Positions 13,106 through 20,919 of a stretch of 42,442 nucleotides of DNA are shown here, piece after piece. The stretch lies in assembly GCF_014654675.1 (NCBI RefSeq), contig NZ_BNBC01000065.1, positions 1 to 42,442 on the forward strand. The letters run 5' to 3'. The stretch is from Streptomyces spiralis. Lineage in GTDB: Bacteria; Actinomycetota; Actinomycetes; Streptomycetales; Streptomycetaceae. The notes below the pieces were generated by a model that was given only the letters and a program-made list of their open reading frames with translations, did no database searches and had not been told where the DNA came from. The position numbers were made by a program, and so were the translations under genes. Position 1 is the stretch's first letter; every line of letters begins with the position of its first letter.

Positions 13106-15568
13106 CTACGCCGGTTCCGCCGGGACCCGGATGTCCAGGACGCAGACGTCGTCCCGCCGCTCGCCCTTGAGCATCGCGGTCAGCAGCGGGCCGAGGGAGC
13201 CGGGTGCGTCCGTGCGATGGACGGTGGTGGCCTCGGCGAGGCGTTGCAGGCCCTGGTGGATGCTCTCGCCGGGCCGCTCGACCAGGCCGTCGGTGTAGAA
13301 CAGCAGCCGGTCGCCCGGCTCCAGCCGGCACTCGGCCTCCTCGAAGTGCGGAGTCTCGGCCGCTCCCAGCAGCACCCCGCGCGGGCGTTCCAGGTAGCGG
13401 GCCTCGCCCCCGCGCAGCAGCAGCGGCGGCAGATGGCCGGCCTGCGCCCACAGGAGCCGGTGCTCGTCCGGCTGGTACCGCGCCAGCACCATGGTCGCCG
13501 TGCCGTGTGCGTCGCGGGAGTGCAGCAGCAGAGTGTTCAGCCGGGCGAGCGCGCCGGTCAGCGAGGAGCCCGTGAAGATCATGCCCTTGGCGGTGAACCG
13601 CAGCTGGGCCATGGTGGCCACCGCGTCGATGCCGTGCCCGGCGACGTCCCCCACCACGAACAATGCGTCTCCGCCCGGGAGTTCGATGGCGCTGAACCAG
13701 TCGCCGCCGACGTGGATCCCGGACTCGGCGGGCAGATAGGCGAGGTCCACCCGCAGCCCGGCCAGGCGCACGGGCCGGCGCGGCAGCGGCAGCAGCGCGT
13801 GCTGGAGCCGGCCGGCCAGCATCCGCTCGGCCTGGAGGATCCCGTGCTGCGCCAGCATCGCCCGTTCGCTCTCCACCAGGGCCAGCTCCGCGCTGCGCTG
13901 CGCGGTGAGGTCCTGCACGAAGCCATGGACCTCGGCCGGTGTGCCCTCGGCGTCCGCCACGGCCTCGGCGACGGCCCGCAGGTGCCGTATGCCGGATGTC
14001 GCCCTGATACGGAACGGCACGTCGAACGGCTTGCCCTCGCCGAGGAGTTCCTCGACGGCCCGGACGAGCGCGGGCTCGTCCTCCGGCAGGGCCAGCTTCG
14101 GCAGTTCCTCCAGTCGCACCGGGCCGTCGACAGGGTCGCGGTCGCACAGGGCGTAGACCTGGGACGACCAGATGGCCTCGCGGGTGACCAGGTTCCAGGT
14201 GGCCCAGCCCAGACGGCCGAGGCGCTGGAGATCCGCCAGGCGCTGCTCCTGCCGGTCGGAGGAGTCCTGGCGCAGCCAGGTGACCAGCAGCCCGTCGCCC
14301 ACGCGGGTGGCCCGCACCGAGTACGTGGACAGCTCCTGGGCGCCGGCCACAAGCTCCTGCTGCGCGTACGGCTCGCTCTCGTAGGGCTCACCGGTGTCCA
14401 GGACGCCCAGCCAGCCCTGCCACAGCGGCTCCTCGGCGACGGCCGGCCAGCACTCCAGGATCCGCCGCCCGGTGAGCTCGCGTCCGCCGCGCCCGGTCAC
14501 ATCGACGGTCTGCGGGGTGGCGGCGTCTATGCGGTAGTCCTCGACGTCACCCGAGGCCGAACGCAGCGGGGTGAGCAGCAGGGTGGTGCCGGGCAGCGCC
14601 TCGATCAGGGCGCGGACGGCGTCCGGGGCGCCCTCGGCGAGGTACTCGGGGCGGGCGTCGAAGGCGCGCAGCCGGCCGGCGCACAGCCGGGCGGCACCGC
14701 GCAGCAGTTCCCGGACGCGCGGGGTGAACGGCCCGTCCTGGGAGCGGAGTACGCCTATGGCCACGTGGGACGGGCTCCCGCCGACCACCGGCAGCCAGGC
14801 ACGCGAACGCCACTGCTCGACGGGCTCGCCGATCAGCAGGTGCCGCTCGCTGTCCTCCGCGAGGTTCTCCAGCCAGCGCGGCTCACCGGCGTCGAGCGCG
14901 TCCAGCGCGGTGACCCCGCTGAGCGGCGGCACGTGCCGCCACTGGTCCGCCAGGGTCTCGTCGACGCCGGCGTGGCCGATCAACTCCAGCCCTCCGGCGG
15001 GCAGCCGCCGGTAGAGCATCACCGCATCCGCCCCGACGGGCTCGGCGAGATGCTCCCGCAGGCAGTGGGCGAGGTCCTGCGGGGTGCCGGCGCGGACCAG
15101 GGCCCGGCCGAGCACCGCGAGGACGGCGGAGTCGCCGCCGGGTCCGCCTGTCGCGGGCGCGACGACGGTGCCAGGGGACGGGGCCGGGCCCCGCGAGCTG
15201 CCGAGGTCGGGGTCGGCCGGGGCGGCGGAGACGGTCGCCGGGGAGCCGGGGGACGGTCCGTCACCGGCGTGGGTGAGCGGAGGCATCAGCGTGCCGAGCG
15301 TGATCCAGCACTCCTCCACCAGCGTGCGGCCCGCGGTCTTGGCACGCTGGAGCAGCTCCTCCTGCGCGGCCTCCGGGGAACAGCCGGTCAGCGCCATCAG
15401 CGCCCCCTTGGCCCGCTCGACCACGGCGGAGGTCGCCACCCGCTCCTGCAGTCGGTCCATCTCGGCCCGCTGCCTGGCCACCATCCTTGCCAGCGCCGCC
15501 GTGTCGGGTGCGGGGCCGGAGTCCGCGGAGAAGCCGGAATCGCTGGTCACGGGACGAGCATTGCACAT
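13106..15568 (-). CDS. ANTAR-GAF-PAS-SpoIIE protein phosphatase (820 aa)
   Basis: A soluble multidomain PP2C-type Ser/Thr phosphatase. Residues about 25-90 resemble an ANTAR RNA-binding domain (VVERAKGALMALTGCSPEEA-like helix pair). A GAF domain follows (about 140-300), then two PAS-like sensory regions (about 305-420 and 455-560). The C-terminal SpoIIE domain (about 590-815) has D623 in GGDWFSA, D641 in VGDVAGHG, FYTDGLVE and a final DDVCVLD, all metal-binding positions. Such enzymes dephosphorylate anti-sigma factor antagonists. No anti-sigma partner lies next to it. The start is uncertain: ATG 15568 or GTG 15550, neither with a good Shine-Dalgarno. It follows the 124-aa gene by 65 bases and may share its promoter. 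Confidence 0.88.
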   Translation of the reverse strand: MCNARPVTSDSGFSADSGPAPDTAALARMVARQRAEMDRLQERVATSAVVERAKGALMALTGCSPEAAQEELLQRAKTAGRTLVEECWITLGTLMPPLTHAGDGPSPGSPATVSAAPADPDLGSSRGPAPSPGTVVAPATGGPGGDSAVLAVLGRALVRAGTPQDLAHCLREHLAEPVGADAVMLYRRLPAGGLELIGHAGVDETLADQWRHVPPLSGVTALDALDAGEPRWLENLAEDSERHLLIGEPVEQWRSRAWLPVVGGSPSHVAIGVLRSQDGPFTPRVRELLRGAARLCAGRLRAFDARPEYLAEGAPDAVRALIEALPGTTLLLTPLRSASGDVEDYRIDAATPQTVDVTGRGGRELTGRRILECWPAVAEEPLWQGWLGVLDTGEPYESEPYAQQELVAGAQELSTYSVRATRVGDGLLVTWLRQDSSDRQEQRLADLQRLGRLGWATWNLVTREAIWSSQVYALCDRDPVDGPVRLEELPKLALPEDEPALVRAVEELLGEGKPFDVPFRIRATSGIRHLRAVAEAVADAEGTPAEVHGFVQDLTAQRSAELALVESERAMLAQHGILQAERMLAGRLQHALLPLPRRPVRLAGLRVDLAYLPAESGIHVGGDWFSAIELPGGDALFVVGDVAGHGIDAVATMAQLRFTAKGMIFTGSSLTGALARLNTLLLHSRDAHGTATMVLARYQPDEHRLLWAQAGHLPPLLLRGGEARYLERPRGVLLGAAETPHFEEAECRLEPGDRLLFYTDGLVERPGESIHQGLQRLAEATTVHRTDAPGSLGPLLTAMLKGERRDDVCVLDIRVPAEPA

Positions 15569-15633
15569 CGGAACCGGTCCGATCGCAGGATTGTCGGTCC
15601 GTATTCGTGCGAGAAAACGGCGAGGAGGGATTC

Positions 15634-16008
15634 TCAGCGACCGCCGCCGCGCCCCACCAGCGCCTCCGACACGGCCCGGACGCTGCGGGCGATGTGCTGG
15701 AGCTGCAGCAGTTCCGCGGCGTACAGCTTGATCGTGTGCTCGATGACCGACTCCGGCATGCCGAGCCGGGGCAGGTCGGCGCGGGCGGTCTGCAGGGCGG
15801 TGCGGGCCACCCGGATCTCCTGCTCGACCTGGATCTGCGCGTGCCGGGCGAGCAGGACGGGGTGGCGCACCAGCGCGGGGTAGCTGCCGTAGCGTGCGGG
15901 CACCAGTTCGCGCAGCCACCTGGTCGCCGAACGCTCCCAGTCGTAGCTTCCGGGGGCCTTGACCTGGCAGGGCCAGTCCGGGCTGGTGCGCGTGGTCGTC
16001 ACAGGCAT
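15634..16008 (-). CDS. conserved small protein upstream of SpoIIE gene (124 aa)
   Basis: I do not recognise a named family. The protein is soluble and largely helical, with WERSATRWLRELVPARYGSY near the middle and regular Leu/Arg heptads in the last 60 residues (VEQEIRVARTALQTARADLP, then LLQLQHIARSVRAV). It has no Cys cluster or catalytic motif. It is well conserved among streptomycete proteins as far as I recall, but without an assigned function. Position directly upstream of the phosphatase suggests a partner or co-regulated protein. GGAAG lies about nine bases before ATG 16008; ATG 16014 in the same frame is an alternative. Confidence 0.7.
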   Translation of the reverse strand: MPVTTTRTSPDWPCQVKAPGSYDWERSATRWLRELVPARYGSYPALVRHPVLLARHAQIQVEQEIRVARTALQTARADLPRLGMPESVIEHTIKLYAAELLQLQHIARSVRAVSEALVGRGGGR

Positions 16009-16347
16009 GATCATCGCTTCCGGGTGTGCGGCGTCGTGGAGGGTGGTCCGACGAGGGCGAGGCGGCCCCGGCCTAGGGGATGACCGGGGCCGCCGCGGGC
16101 GCACGCGCAGGCGGTGCCCGACCGGACGCCCCGTGGAGCGCGCCCGGAGTGGGCCGGCCGCGATCCGTGAGCAGTATTTATATATGCCATCCGCTTTGCA
16201 AGACGTATGAAAACATTCATGCCTGCTTTGAACGGCATACTCCCCAAACGTTCCGATCAGTTCCGCGAACGATCACTCCGCGGAAAGCGAGAGACGTCCC
16301 GAGGAAGAGACGGGCGGCGGACGGGCGGCCCCCGTGACGGAGAACGG
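16009..16347. other. AT-rich intergenic region, 339 bases
   Basis: The gap between the RpiR stop and the 124-aa gene start contains an AT-rich island (about 16173-16240) that stands out from its surroundings. It holds a promoter pointing to the 124-aa gene and a dyad ATGAA-AACA-TTCAT (16207-16220). No gene is seen. Confidence 0.5.
16173..16201 (-). promoter_or_regulatory. promoter of 124-aa gene and SpoIIE gene
   Basis: On the minus strand TTGCAA (16196-16201), 17 bases, then AATACT (16173-16178). An ATATA stretch in the spacer offers alternative -10 hexamers. The leader to ATG 16008 would be about 155 bases. Confidence 0.4.
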
Positions 16348-17295
16348 TCAGTCCTTGAGGAAGAACTGGTGCTGGTCCGCGAGCTGCTCGTACTCCTCCA
16401 GCCGGGCCTGGGTCCGCTCCGGATCGGCGTCGGTCATGGCCTGGAGCAGGGCCGCGCACATCACACCGGGCCCGGCGTAGGAGTCGAAGACCAGGCGGGA
16501 GCCCGTGCCGGTGGCGAAGGTGACGTCGGCCTCGTCGGCCACCGGGCCGAGCGCCAGGTCGGTGATCAGCGCCACCTTCAACCCGGCGCTGCGGGCGACC
16601 CGGACGGCGGTGAGGGTCTCGTGCGCGTGCCGGGGCATGGAGAAGGCCAGCACCCAGGTGCCGCCGGCCTCACGGGCCTGGAGCAGCGCGTCGTAGGCGA
16701 CGCTCCCGCCGAGGGTGACCAGCCGTACGTCGGGGTGGATGCGCCGTGCGGCGTAGGCGAAGTACTCGGCGAGCGAGACGGAGATGCGCAGCCCGAGCAC
16801 GGTCAGCGGGGTGGACCGCGACAGCTCGCGGCCGACGCTGATCACACGGTCGGGGTCGGCGAAGTCCCGGCGCAGGTTCTCCAGGTTCTCGATCTCGGCG
16901 TCGATAGCGGCCTGGAGTTCGTTGCCCCGGTCCTCCTCCGCCGCGCCCGGACCGCCCGCGAGCGTCCTGAGCGCGATGGACTGGAGCTTCTCGCGCAGGG
17001 CGGGGTAACCGCTGAAGCCGACCGCGCCGGCGAACCGCGTCACGGACGGCTGGCTGACGCCGACCCGGTCCGCGAGCTCGGTGATCGACAGAAAGGCCGC
17101 CTCGGCGATGTTCTCGATCAGGTACTGGGCGATGCGACGCTGCCCGGGAGACAGGTGGGGCCCGTCGAACAGCTCTCTGAGCTGGGACGCCGGGGCCGCC
17201 TCCGCCTGCGGCACCGACTTGCCCGCGGTGATCGCGGACGCCTGTGCCCGGGCCTGCTGCGGCGATGGCGCCTGGGCGCCTTCATTGTCTCCCAC
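16348..17295 (-). CDS. MurR/RpiR family transcriptional regulator (315 aa)
   Basis: A repressor or activator with an N-terminal HTH_6 domain (residues about 40-115; SITELADRVGVSQPSVTRFAGAVGFSGYP is the helix-turn-helix) and a C-terminal SIS domain (about 135-270) that binds sugar phosphates. Members control amino-sugar, histidine or pentose pathways. No such pathway is adjacent here. It lies 39 bases downstream of the GT39-like gene on the same strand and could be its last cistron. The GTG start has no Shine-Dalgarno, but TATGTT lies eight bases before it, so a separate leaderless transcript is also possible. The first 35 residues are a low-complexity Ala/Gln/Pro tail. Confidence 0.88.
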   Translation of the reverse strand: MGDNEGAQAPSPQQARAQASAITAGKSVPQAEAAPASQLRELFDGPHLSPGQRRIAQYLIENIAEAAFLSITELADRVGVSQPSVTRFAGAVGFSGYPALREKLQSIALRTLAGGPGAAEEDRGNELQAAIDAEIENLENLRRDFADPDRVISVGRELSRSTPLTVLGLRISVSLAEYFAYAARRIHPDVRLVTLGGSVAYDALLQAREAGGTWVLAFSMPRHAHETLTAVRVARSAGLKVALITDLALGPVADEADVTFATGTGSRLVFDSYAGPGVMCAALLQAMTDADPERTQARLEEYEQLADQHQFFLKD

Positions 17296-17334
17296 AGAGG
17301 TTCAACATAGCTCACTCACCGTCATGACCAGGGC

Positions 17335-19167
17335 TCACCGCCGGTAGAGCGTGATCGAGTGACCGACCTCGCCGACCGGGCTGGCGGACCGGATCAGCGC
17401 GGCCAGCCGCCCCTTCGCCTTGGCGGCCGCCGAGTCCGACACCACCAGCAGACCGTGCACCCGCTCCGGGGGCACCCCGCGCGGATCGGCCGCGTGGATG
17501 CCGTAGAAGGCGGGCACCCCGCTGCCCTTGTAGACGAGCCAGACCCGTTCCCCCGGGTACCGGGCGCGCAGCCGGTCGGCGAGCCGGCCCAGGTCCTGGC
17601 CCCAGTCCACGTTGGAGTCGTGCAGCCGCAGATGGGTCTTCGCCGGCCCGCCGAACGCCTCGTTGGAGTACGGCAGGTAGTACGGGAACGTCCGCAGCGA
17701 ACTGACGGCGACGAACACCACCAGCGCCGCCACCACGGCGAGCTGTCCCCGCACGCGGCGGACGCTCGGCGCTCCGGCCGCGAAGGGGACCGCGCGGCTC
17801 GCGACGGAGAGCGCGCCGGCCGCGACGGTGACCGTCCCGGCCGTGGCGACGGCCAGGAACATGGGCAGGAACAGCGCGTACCGGGTGCCGAAGTCGCGCG
17901 AGGAGTGCATGGCCCCGGCCAGCAGCACCGCGGGCGGGGCCAGGACGTACGGCGCCGCGCGCCGCAGCCGTCGCACGGCCACCAGGGCCACGGTCCCGGC
18001 GGCCCACAGGGCCAGCGCGCCGAGCGGTGTCTTCACCAGCAGTGCGACCGGCAGGTAGTACCAGCGCGCCCCGGTGTACACGTGCCCGAACAGGAACCCC
18101 TGCCAGGCGTGGGCCTCCAGCCCGAACTGGATCCGCATCCCGTCGCGGTACGACCCGGGCAGCGGCAGCAGATCGACCAGCGCCCCGCGCAGCCCGTGAA
18201 CGGCGGGCACCGTCTGCCGGGCGGGTGGGCGCAGGTGCGGGTCGACGACCAGATACGAGACCCATACGACGGCGACCGCGACCGCCCCGGCGACGGCGGC
18301 CCGTCCGGCACCGGCGGCCAGGACCCGGGCGGTCCCGGCCCGGGTGCCGCCGCCGGCGGCGGAACGGCGGCCTCCCGTCCAGGCCGTCAGCACCGCGAGC
18401 GCCAGCAGCACCGGCACGGCGGGCAGCGCGTTCATCTTGGTCGCCACGGCCGCGCCGAGCGCCGCCCCGGCCAGAGGGACGTACGGCCGTGGCCGCCGCC
18501 GTGCCCGCCACATCAGCCACGCCGAGAGGAGCACGAAGCCCGCCGCGGGCACGTCCAGCGTGGCCAGCGAGCCGTGCGCGATCAGATCGGGCGAGAACGC
18601 GTACAGGGCGAGGGCCACGAGCGCGCCCGCGGTGCCGGCGAGCTCCCGGGCGAACGCGAACACCACCAGCCCGAACAGCAGGGTCGCGACGATCACCGGC
18701 AACCGGGCCCACAGCATCAGCCGCCACGGGTCGTTGCCCGACTCGTACAGCAGATGCCGCCCGAGCAGCCCCTGGTCGCCCGTGAACGAGGCGTCGAAGT
18801 GCGGGCGGGCGACGGCCACCCCCGCCGCGATCAGCAGCTTGCCGAGCGGCGGGTGTTCGGGGTTGTACGCCAGGCTGTGCTCGTGGAGGTAGACCACCGC
18901 CGTGCCGACGTAGACGGGCTCGTCGATGGTGGGGGTCTGCTCGGCCGCCGCCGTGACCATCGCGACGGCCATCTGCGCCAGCAGCAGGACCGCGGCGAGC
19001 GGCACCAGCCACCGCCGGTGCCGCCGCAGCCCGGCGTACACGCGCGCCGCCCCGGCGCCCCCGGCCGCGCCCGGCGGCTCGGCGCACGTCTCACCGGCGG
19101 ACGCCCGAGGGGACCCGTCGCCGAGGGGCCCTGAGGCCGGGGCCGGGTGCTGTTCGCCCACCGTCAT
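17335..19167 (-). CDS. GT39-like dolichyl-phosphate-mannose-type glycosyltransferase (about 610 aa)
   Basis: A large polytopic membrane protein of the PMT_2/ArnT-like GT-C superfamily. After a hydrophilic Ala/Gly/Pro-rich N-terminus, TM1 (about residues 50-75) is followed by TPTIDEPVYVGTAV, where the Asp-Glu matches the GT-C catalytic site, and by YNPEHPPLGKLL, the conserved second loop. The soluble C-terminal part (DSNVDWGQDLGRLADRLRARYP, PAFYGI) is periplasmic-like and typical of streptomycete members. The donor should be a polyprenyl-phosphate sugar; the acceptor (protein or lipid) is not known. The start is uncertain: ATG 19167 or GTG 19179, with GGAG nearest the GTG. It may be followed in an operon by the RpiR gene. 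Confidence 0.85.
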   Translation of the reverse strand: MTVGEQHPAPASGPLGDGSPRASAGETCAEPPGAAGGAGAARVYAGLRRHRRWLVPLAAVLLLAQMAVAMVTAAAEQTPTIDEPVYVGTAVVYLHEHSLAYNPEHPPLGKLLIAAGVAVARPHFDASFTGDQGLLGRHLLYESGNDPWRLMLWARLPVIVATLLFGLVVFAFARELAGTAGALVALALYAFSPDLIAHGSLATLDVPAAGFVLLSAWLMWRARRRPRPYVPLAGAALGAAVATKMNALPAVPVLLALAVLTAWTGGRRSAAGGGTRAGTARVLAAGAGRAAVAGAVAVAVVWVSYLVVDPHLRPPARQTVPAVHGLRGALVDLLPLPGSYRDGMRIQFGLEAHAWQGFLFGHVYTGARWYYLPVALLVKTPLGALALWAAGTVALVAVRRLRRAAPYVLAPPAVLLAGAMHSSRDFGTRYALFLPMFLAVATAGTVTVAAGALSVASRAVPFAAGAPSVRRVRGQLAVVAALVVFVAVSSLRTFPYYLPYSNEAFGGPAKTHLRLHDSNVDWGQDLGRLADRLRARYPGERVWLVYKGSGVPAFYGIHAADPRGVPPERVHGLLVVSDSAAAKAKGRLAALIRSASPVGEVGHSITLYRR

Positions 19168-19257
19168 TCGCCGCGTCACCGCTCCAGACTCGTACCGGCA
19201 GACCCTCTGCCGCACCCACCGGTACGGTCGCCGGCGGGCGGGGGTTCACCCGGCCGC

Positions 19258-19998
19258 TCAAGCGCGGGCGCCGGCGTCCGTGTCCGCGTCCGCGTCCGTG
19301 CCCGAACCGGGTGCCGGAGCGGCACACCCGCCCCGCACCAGCGCCTCCGGCACGACCAGGTCCGCCCGGTCGCGGGTCGCCGCCACCAGCTCCGCGTTGC
19401 GCTGGTCGGTGCCCAGGACCCAGGCGACCGCCTGCTCGTGGTCCTTGCCGAACTCCTCGTGCCGGGCGACCAGCCGGTGGATCCGCTCCCGCTCGTCGAG
19501 CTCGCAGAACCACACCTCGTCCAGCTGCGGCCGTACGCGCGCCCAGGCACCGGTGTCCAGCAGCAGGTAGTTGCCCTCCGTCACGACCAGCCGGACGGAC
19601 GGCGGCACCGGGATCGCGCCCGCGAGCGGCTGCTCCAGGACGCGCTCGAAGCCGGGCGCGTACACCGTCTCGCCGCCGTCCGACGCCGCGCCCTCGTACT
19701 CCTCCCGCAGCCGGCGCAGCAGCGCCGCGTACCCGGCCGCGTCGAAGGTGTCCGGCGCGCCCTTGCGGTTCCGGCGGCCGAGCCGGTCCAGTTCGGCGTC
19801 GGCGAGGTGGAAGCCGTCCATGGGGACGTGCGCGACCCAGGGTTCGTGCGCGCCGTTCAGCGCCCGCACCAGTCGCTCGGCGAGGGTGGACTTGCCCGCG
19901 CCGGGGCCGCCCGCGATGCCGAGGATCGCGCGGTGCCCCTCGCGGACGAGGGACCGGGCCCGGATGAGGAGATCGTCGAAGGTCGAGGTCGTCGGCAC
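19258..19998 (-). CDS. nucleoside/nucleotide kinase family P-loop protein (246 aa)
   Basis: A cytoplasmic P-loop kinase of the uridine kinase/pantothenate kinase-like group. The Walker A motif is GGPGAGKS at residues 30-37, followed by PMDGFHLADAELDRLGRRNRKGAPDTFD, the substrate-binding segment shared with PanK-like and YggC-like kinases. VVTEGNYLLLD is the Walker B strand and the late RHEEFGKD region the lid. The last 25 residues are an acidic Asp/Ala/Gly tail. The substrate is not known; fructose, nucleosides or pantothenate-like compounds are the usual ones. GTG 19998 gives the normal family N-terminus. It is divergent from the HAD/GH65 operon, so a role in sugar phosphorylation is tempting but unproven. 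Confidence 0.82.
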   Translation of the reverse strand: MPTTSTFDDLLIRARSLVREGHRAILGIAGGPGAGKSTLAERLVRALNGAHEPWVAHVPMDGFHLADAELDRLGRRNRKGAPDTFDAAGYAALLRRLREEYEGAASDGGETVYAPGFERVLEQPLAGAIPVPPSVRLVVTEGNYLLLDTGAWARVRPQLDEVWFCELDERERIHRLVARHEEFGKDHEQAVAWVLGTDQRNAELVAATRDRADLVVPEALVRGGCAAPAPGSGTDADADTDAGARA

Positions 19999-20078
19999 AG
20001 GCCACAGTGTGTCACCCGGTCACCCGGTCGGCCCTCCATGCCGTCGCACCGGGAGCGCCTGATGGTCCGATAGTTGTC

Positions 20079-20111
20079 GGAAGGCATGCGGAAGGTATGC
20101 CGGAAAGTACG
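20079..20111. promoter_or_regulatory. three GGAAGGYATGC direct repeats
   Basis: GGAAGGCATGC (20079), GGAAGGTATGC (20090) and CGGAAAGTACG (from 20101) are arranged in tandem with periods of 11 and 12 bases. They lie 55-90 bases before the HAD start codon, in the divergent gap, so a regulator could contact one DNA face. Confidence 0.5.
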
Positions 20112-20166
20112 TCCTGTGTGGCGCGTGACACTCTCTCGGGCCCGCGATGTGGGGAAGGGTGCCTGT

Positions 20167-20919
20167 ATGACAGAGCTCGGTCTGCCCCAGACAATCCTGG
20201 CCTGCCTCTTCGACCTCGACGGGGTCGTCACCAAGACGGCCGTGGTGCACGCGGCCGCCTGGAAGGAGACGTTCGACGCCTTCCTGCGCGAGCGGGAGGG
20301 CGCGGACTTCCGGCCGTTCGACGCCGTCGCCGACTACGACGAGTACGTCGACGGCCGCCCCCGCGCCGACGGGGTGCGCACCTTCCTCGCCTCCCGGGGC
20401 ATCGAACTGCCCGAGGGCGGCCCGGACGACCCGCCCGGCGCGCAGACGGTCAACGGAGTCGGCAACCGGAAGAACGAACTCGTCCTGCGGAAGATCCGCA
20501 CCGAAGGCGTCGAGGCCTACGACGGCACCCTGCGCTACATCGAGGCGGTCCGGGCCGCGGGCCTGAAGACGGCGATCGTCTCCTCCAGTGCCAACACCCT
20601 GGACGTGCTGCGCTCCATCGACGCCGAACGCCTCTTCGACGTCCGGATCGACGGCGTGGTCGCCCGCGAGCGGAAACTGCCCGGCAAGCCGCACCCGGAC
20701 ACCTTCCTCGCCGCCGCCCACGAGCTGGGGGTCGAGGCGAAGCAGGCCACCGTCTTCGAGGACGCCCTGGCCGGCATGGACGCCGGCCGCTCCGGCCACT
20801 TCGGGTACGTCGTCGGCGTCGACCGCGTCGGCCAGAGCGACGCCCTCTACGCGCACGGCGCCGACGTGGTCGTCAAGGACCTCGCCGAGCTCCTCACCGG
20901 CAAGGGAGGTGCCGCATGA
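20167..20919 (+). CDS. HAD-family beta-phosphoglucomutase-like protein (250 aa)
   Basis: A haloacid dehalogenase-superfamily phosphomutase. FDLDGV at residues 15-20 supplies nucleophile D16 and acid/base D18. A helical cap domain follows, then VSSSANT (motif II), KPHPDTF (motif III Lys) and VFEDALAGMDAG (motif IV), the order and wording of beta-phosphoglucomutase. It would convert beta-glucose 1-phosphate into glucose 6-phosphate. The next gene encodes a GH65 phosphorylase and overlaps by four bases (ATGA), so product and enzyme supply are coupled. The ATG at 20167 has GGGAAGGG upstream; a longer frame to 20074 is open but runs over the repeat array and is not preferred. Confidence 0.9.
   Translation: MTELGLPQTILACLFDLDGVVTKTAVVHAAAWKETFDAFLREREGADFRPFDAVADYDEYVDGRPRADGVRTFLASRGIELPEGGPDDPPGAQTVNGVGNRKNELVLRKIRTEGVEAYDGTLRYIEAVRAAGLKTAIVSSSANTLDVLRSIDAERLFDVRIDGVVARERKLPGKPHPDTFLAAAHELGVEAKQATVFEDALAGMDAGRSGHFGYVVGVDRVGQSDALYAHGADVVVKDLAELLTGKGGAA

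Noticed and set aside
11325..14147. A 940-codon minus-strand open frame running across the ATP-grasp and flavin reductase genes
   Set aside because: It crosses several real genes in other frames and its product is an Arg/Pro/Ala/Gly-rich shadow.
13217..15883. An 888-codon plus-strand open frame opposite the SpoIIE phosphatase gene
   Set aside because: Same reason: the minus strand encodes conserved ANTAR, GAF, PAS and SpoIIE motifs; the plus frame shows none.
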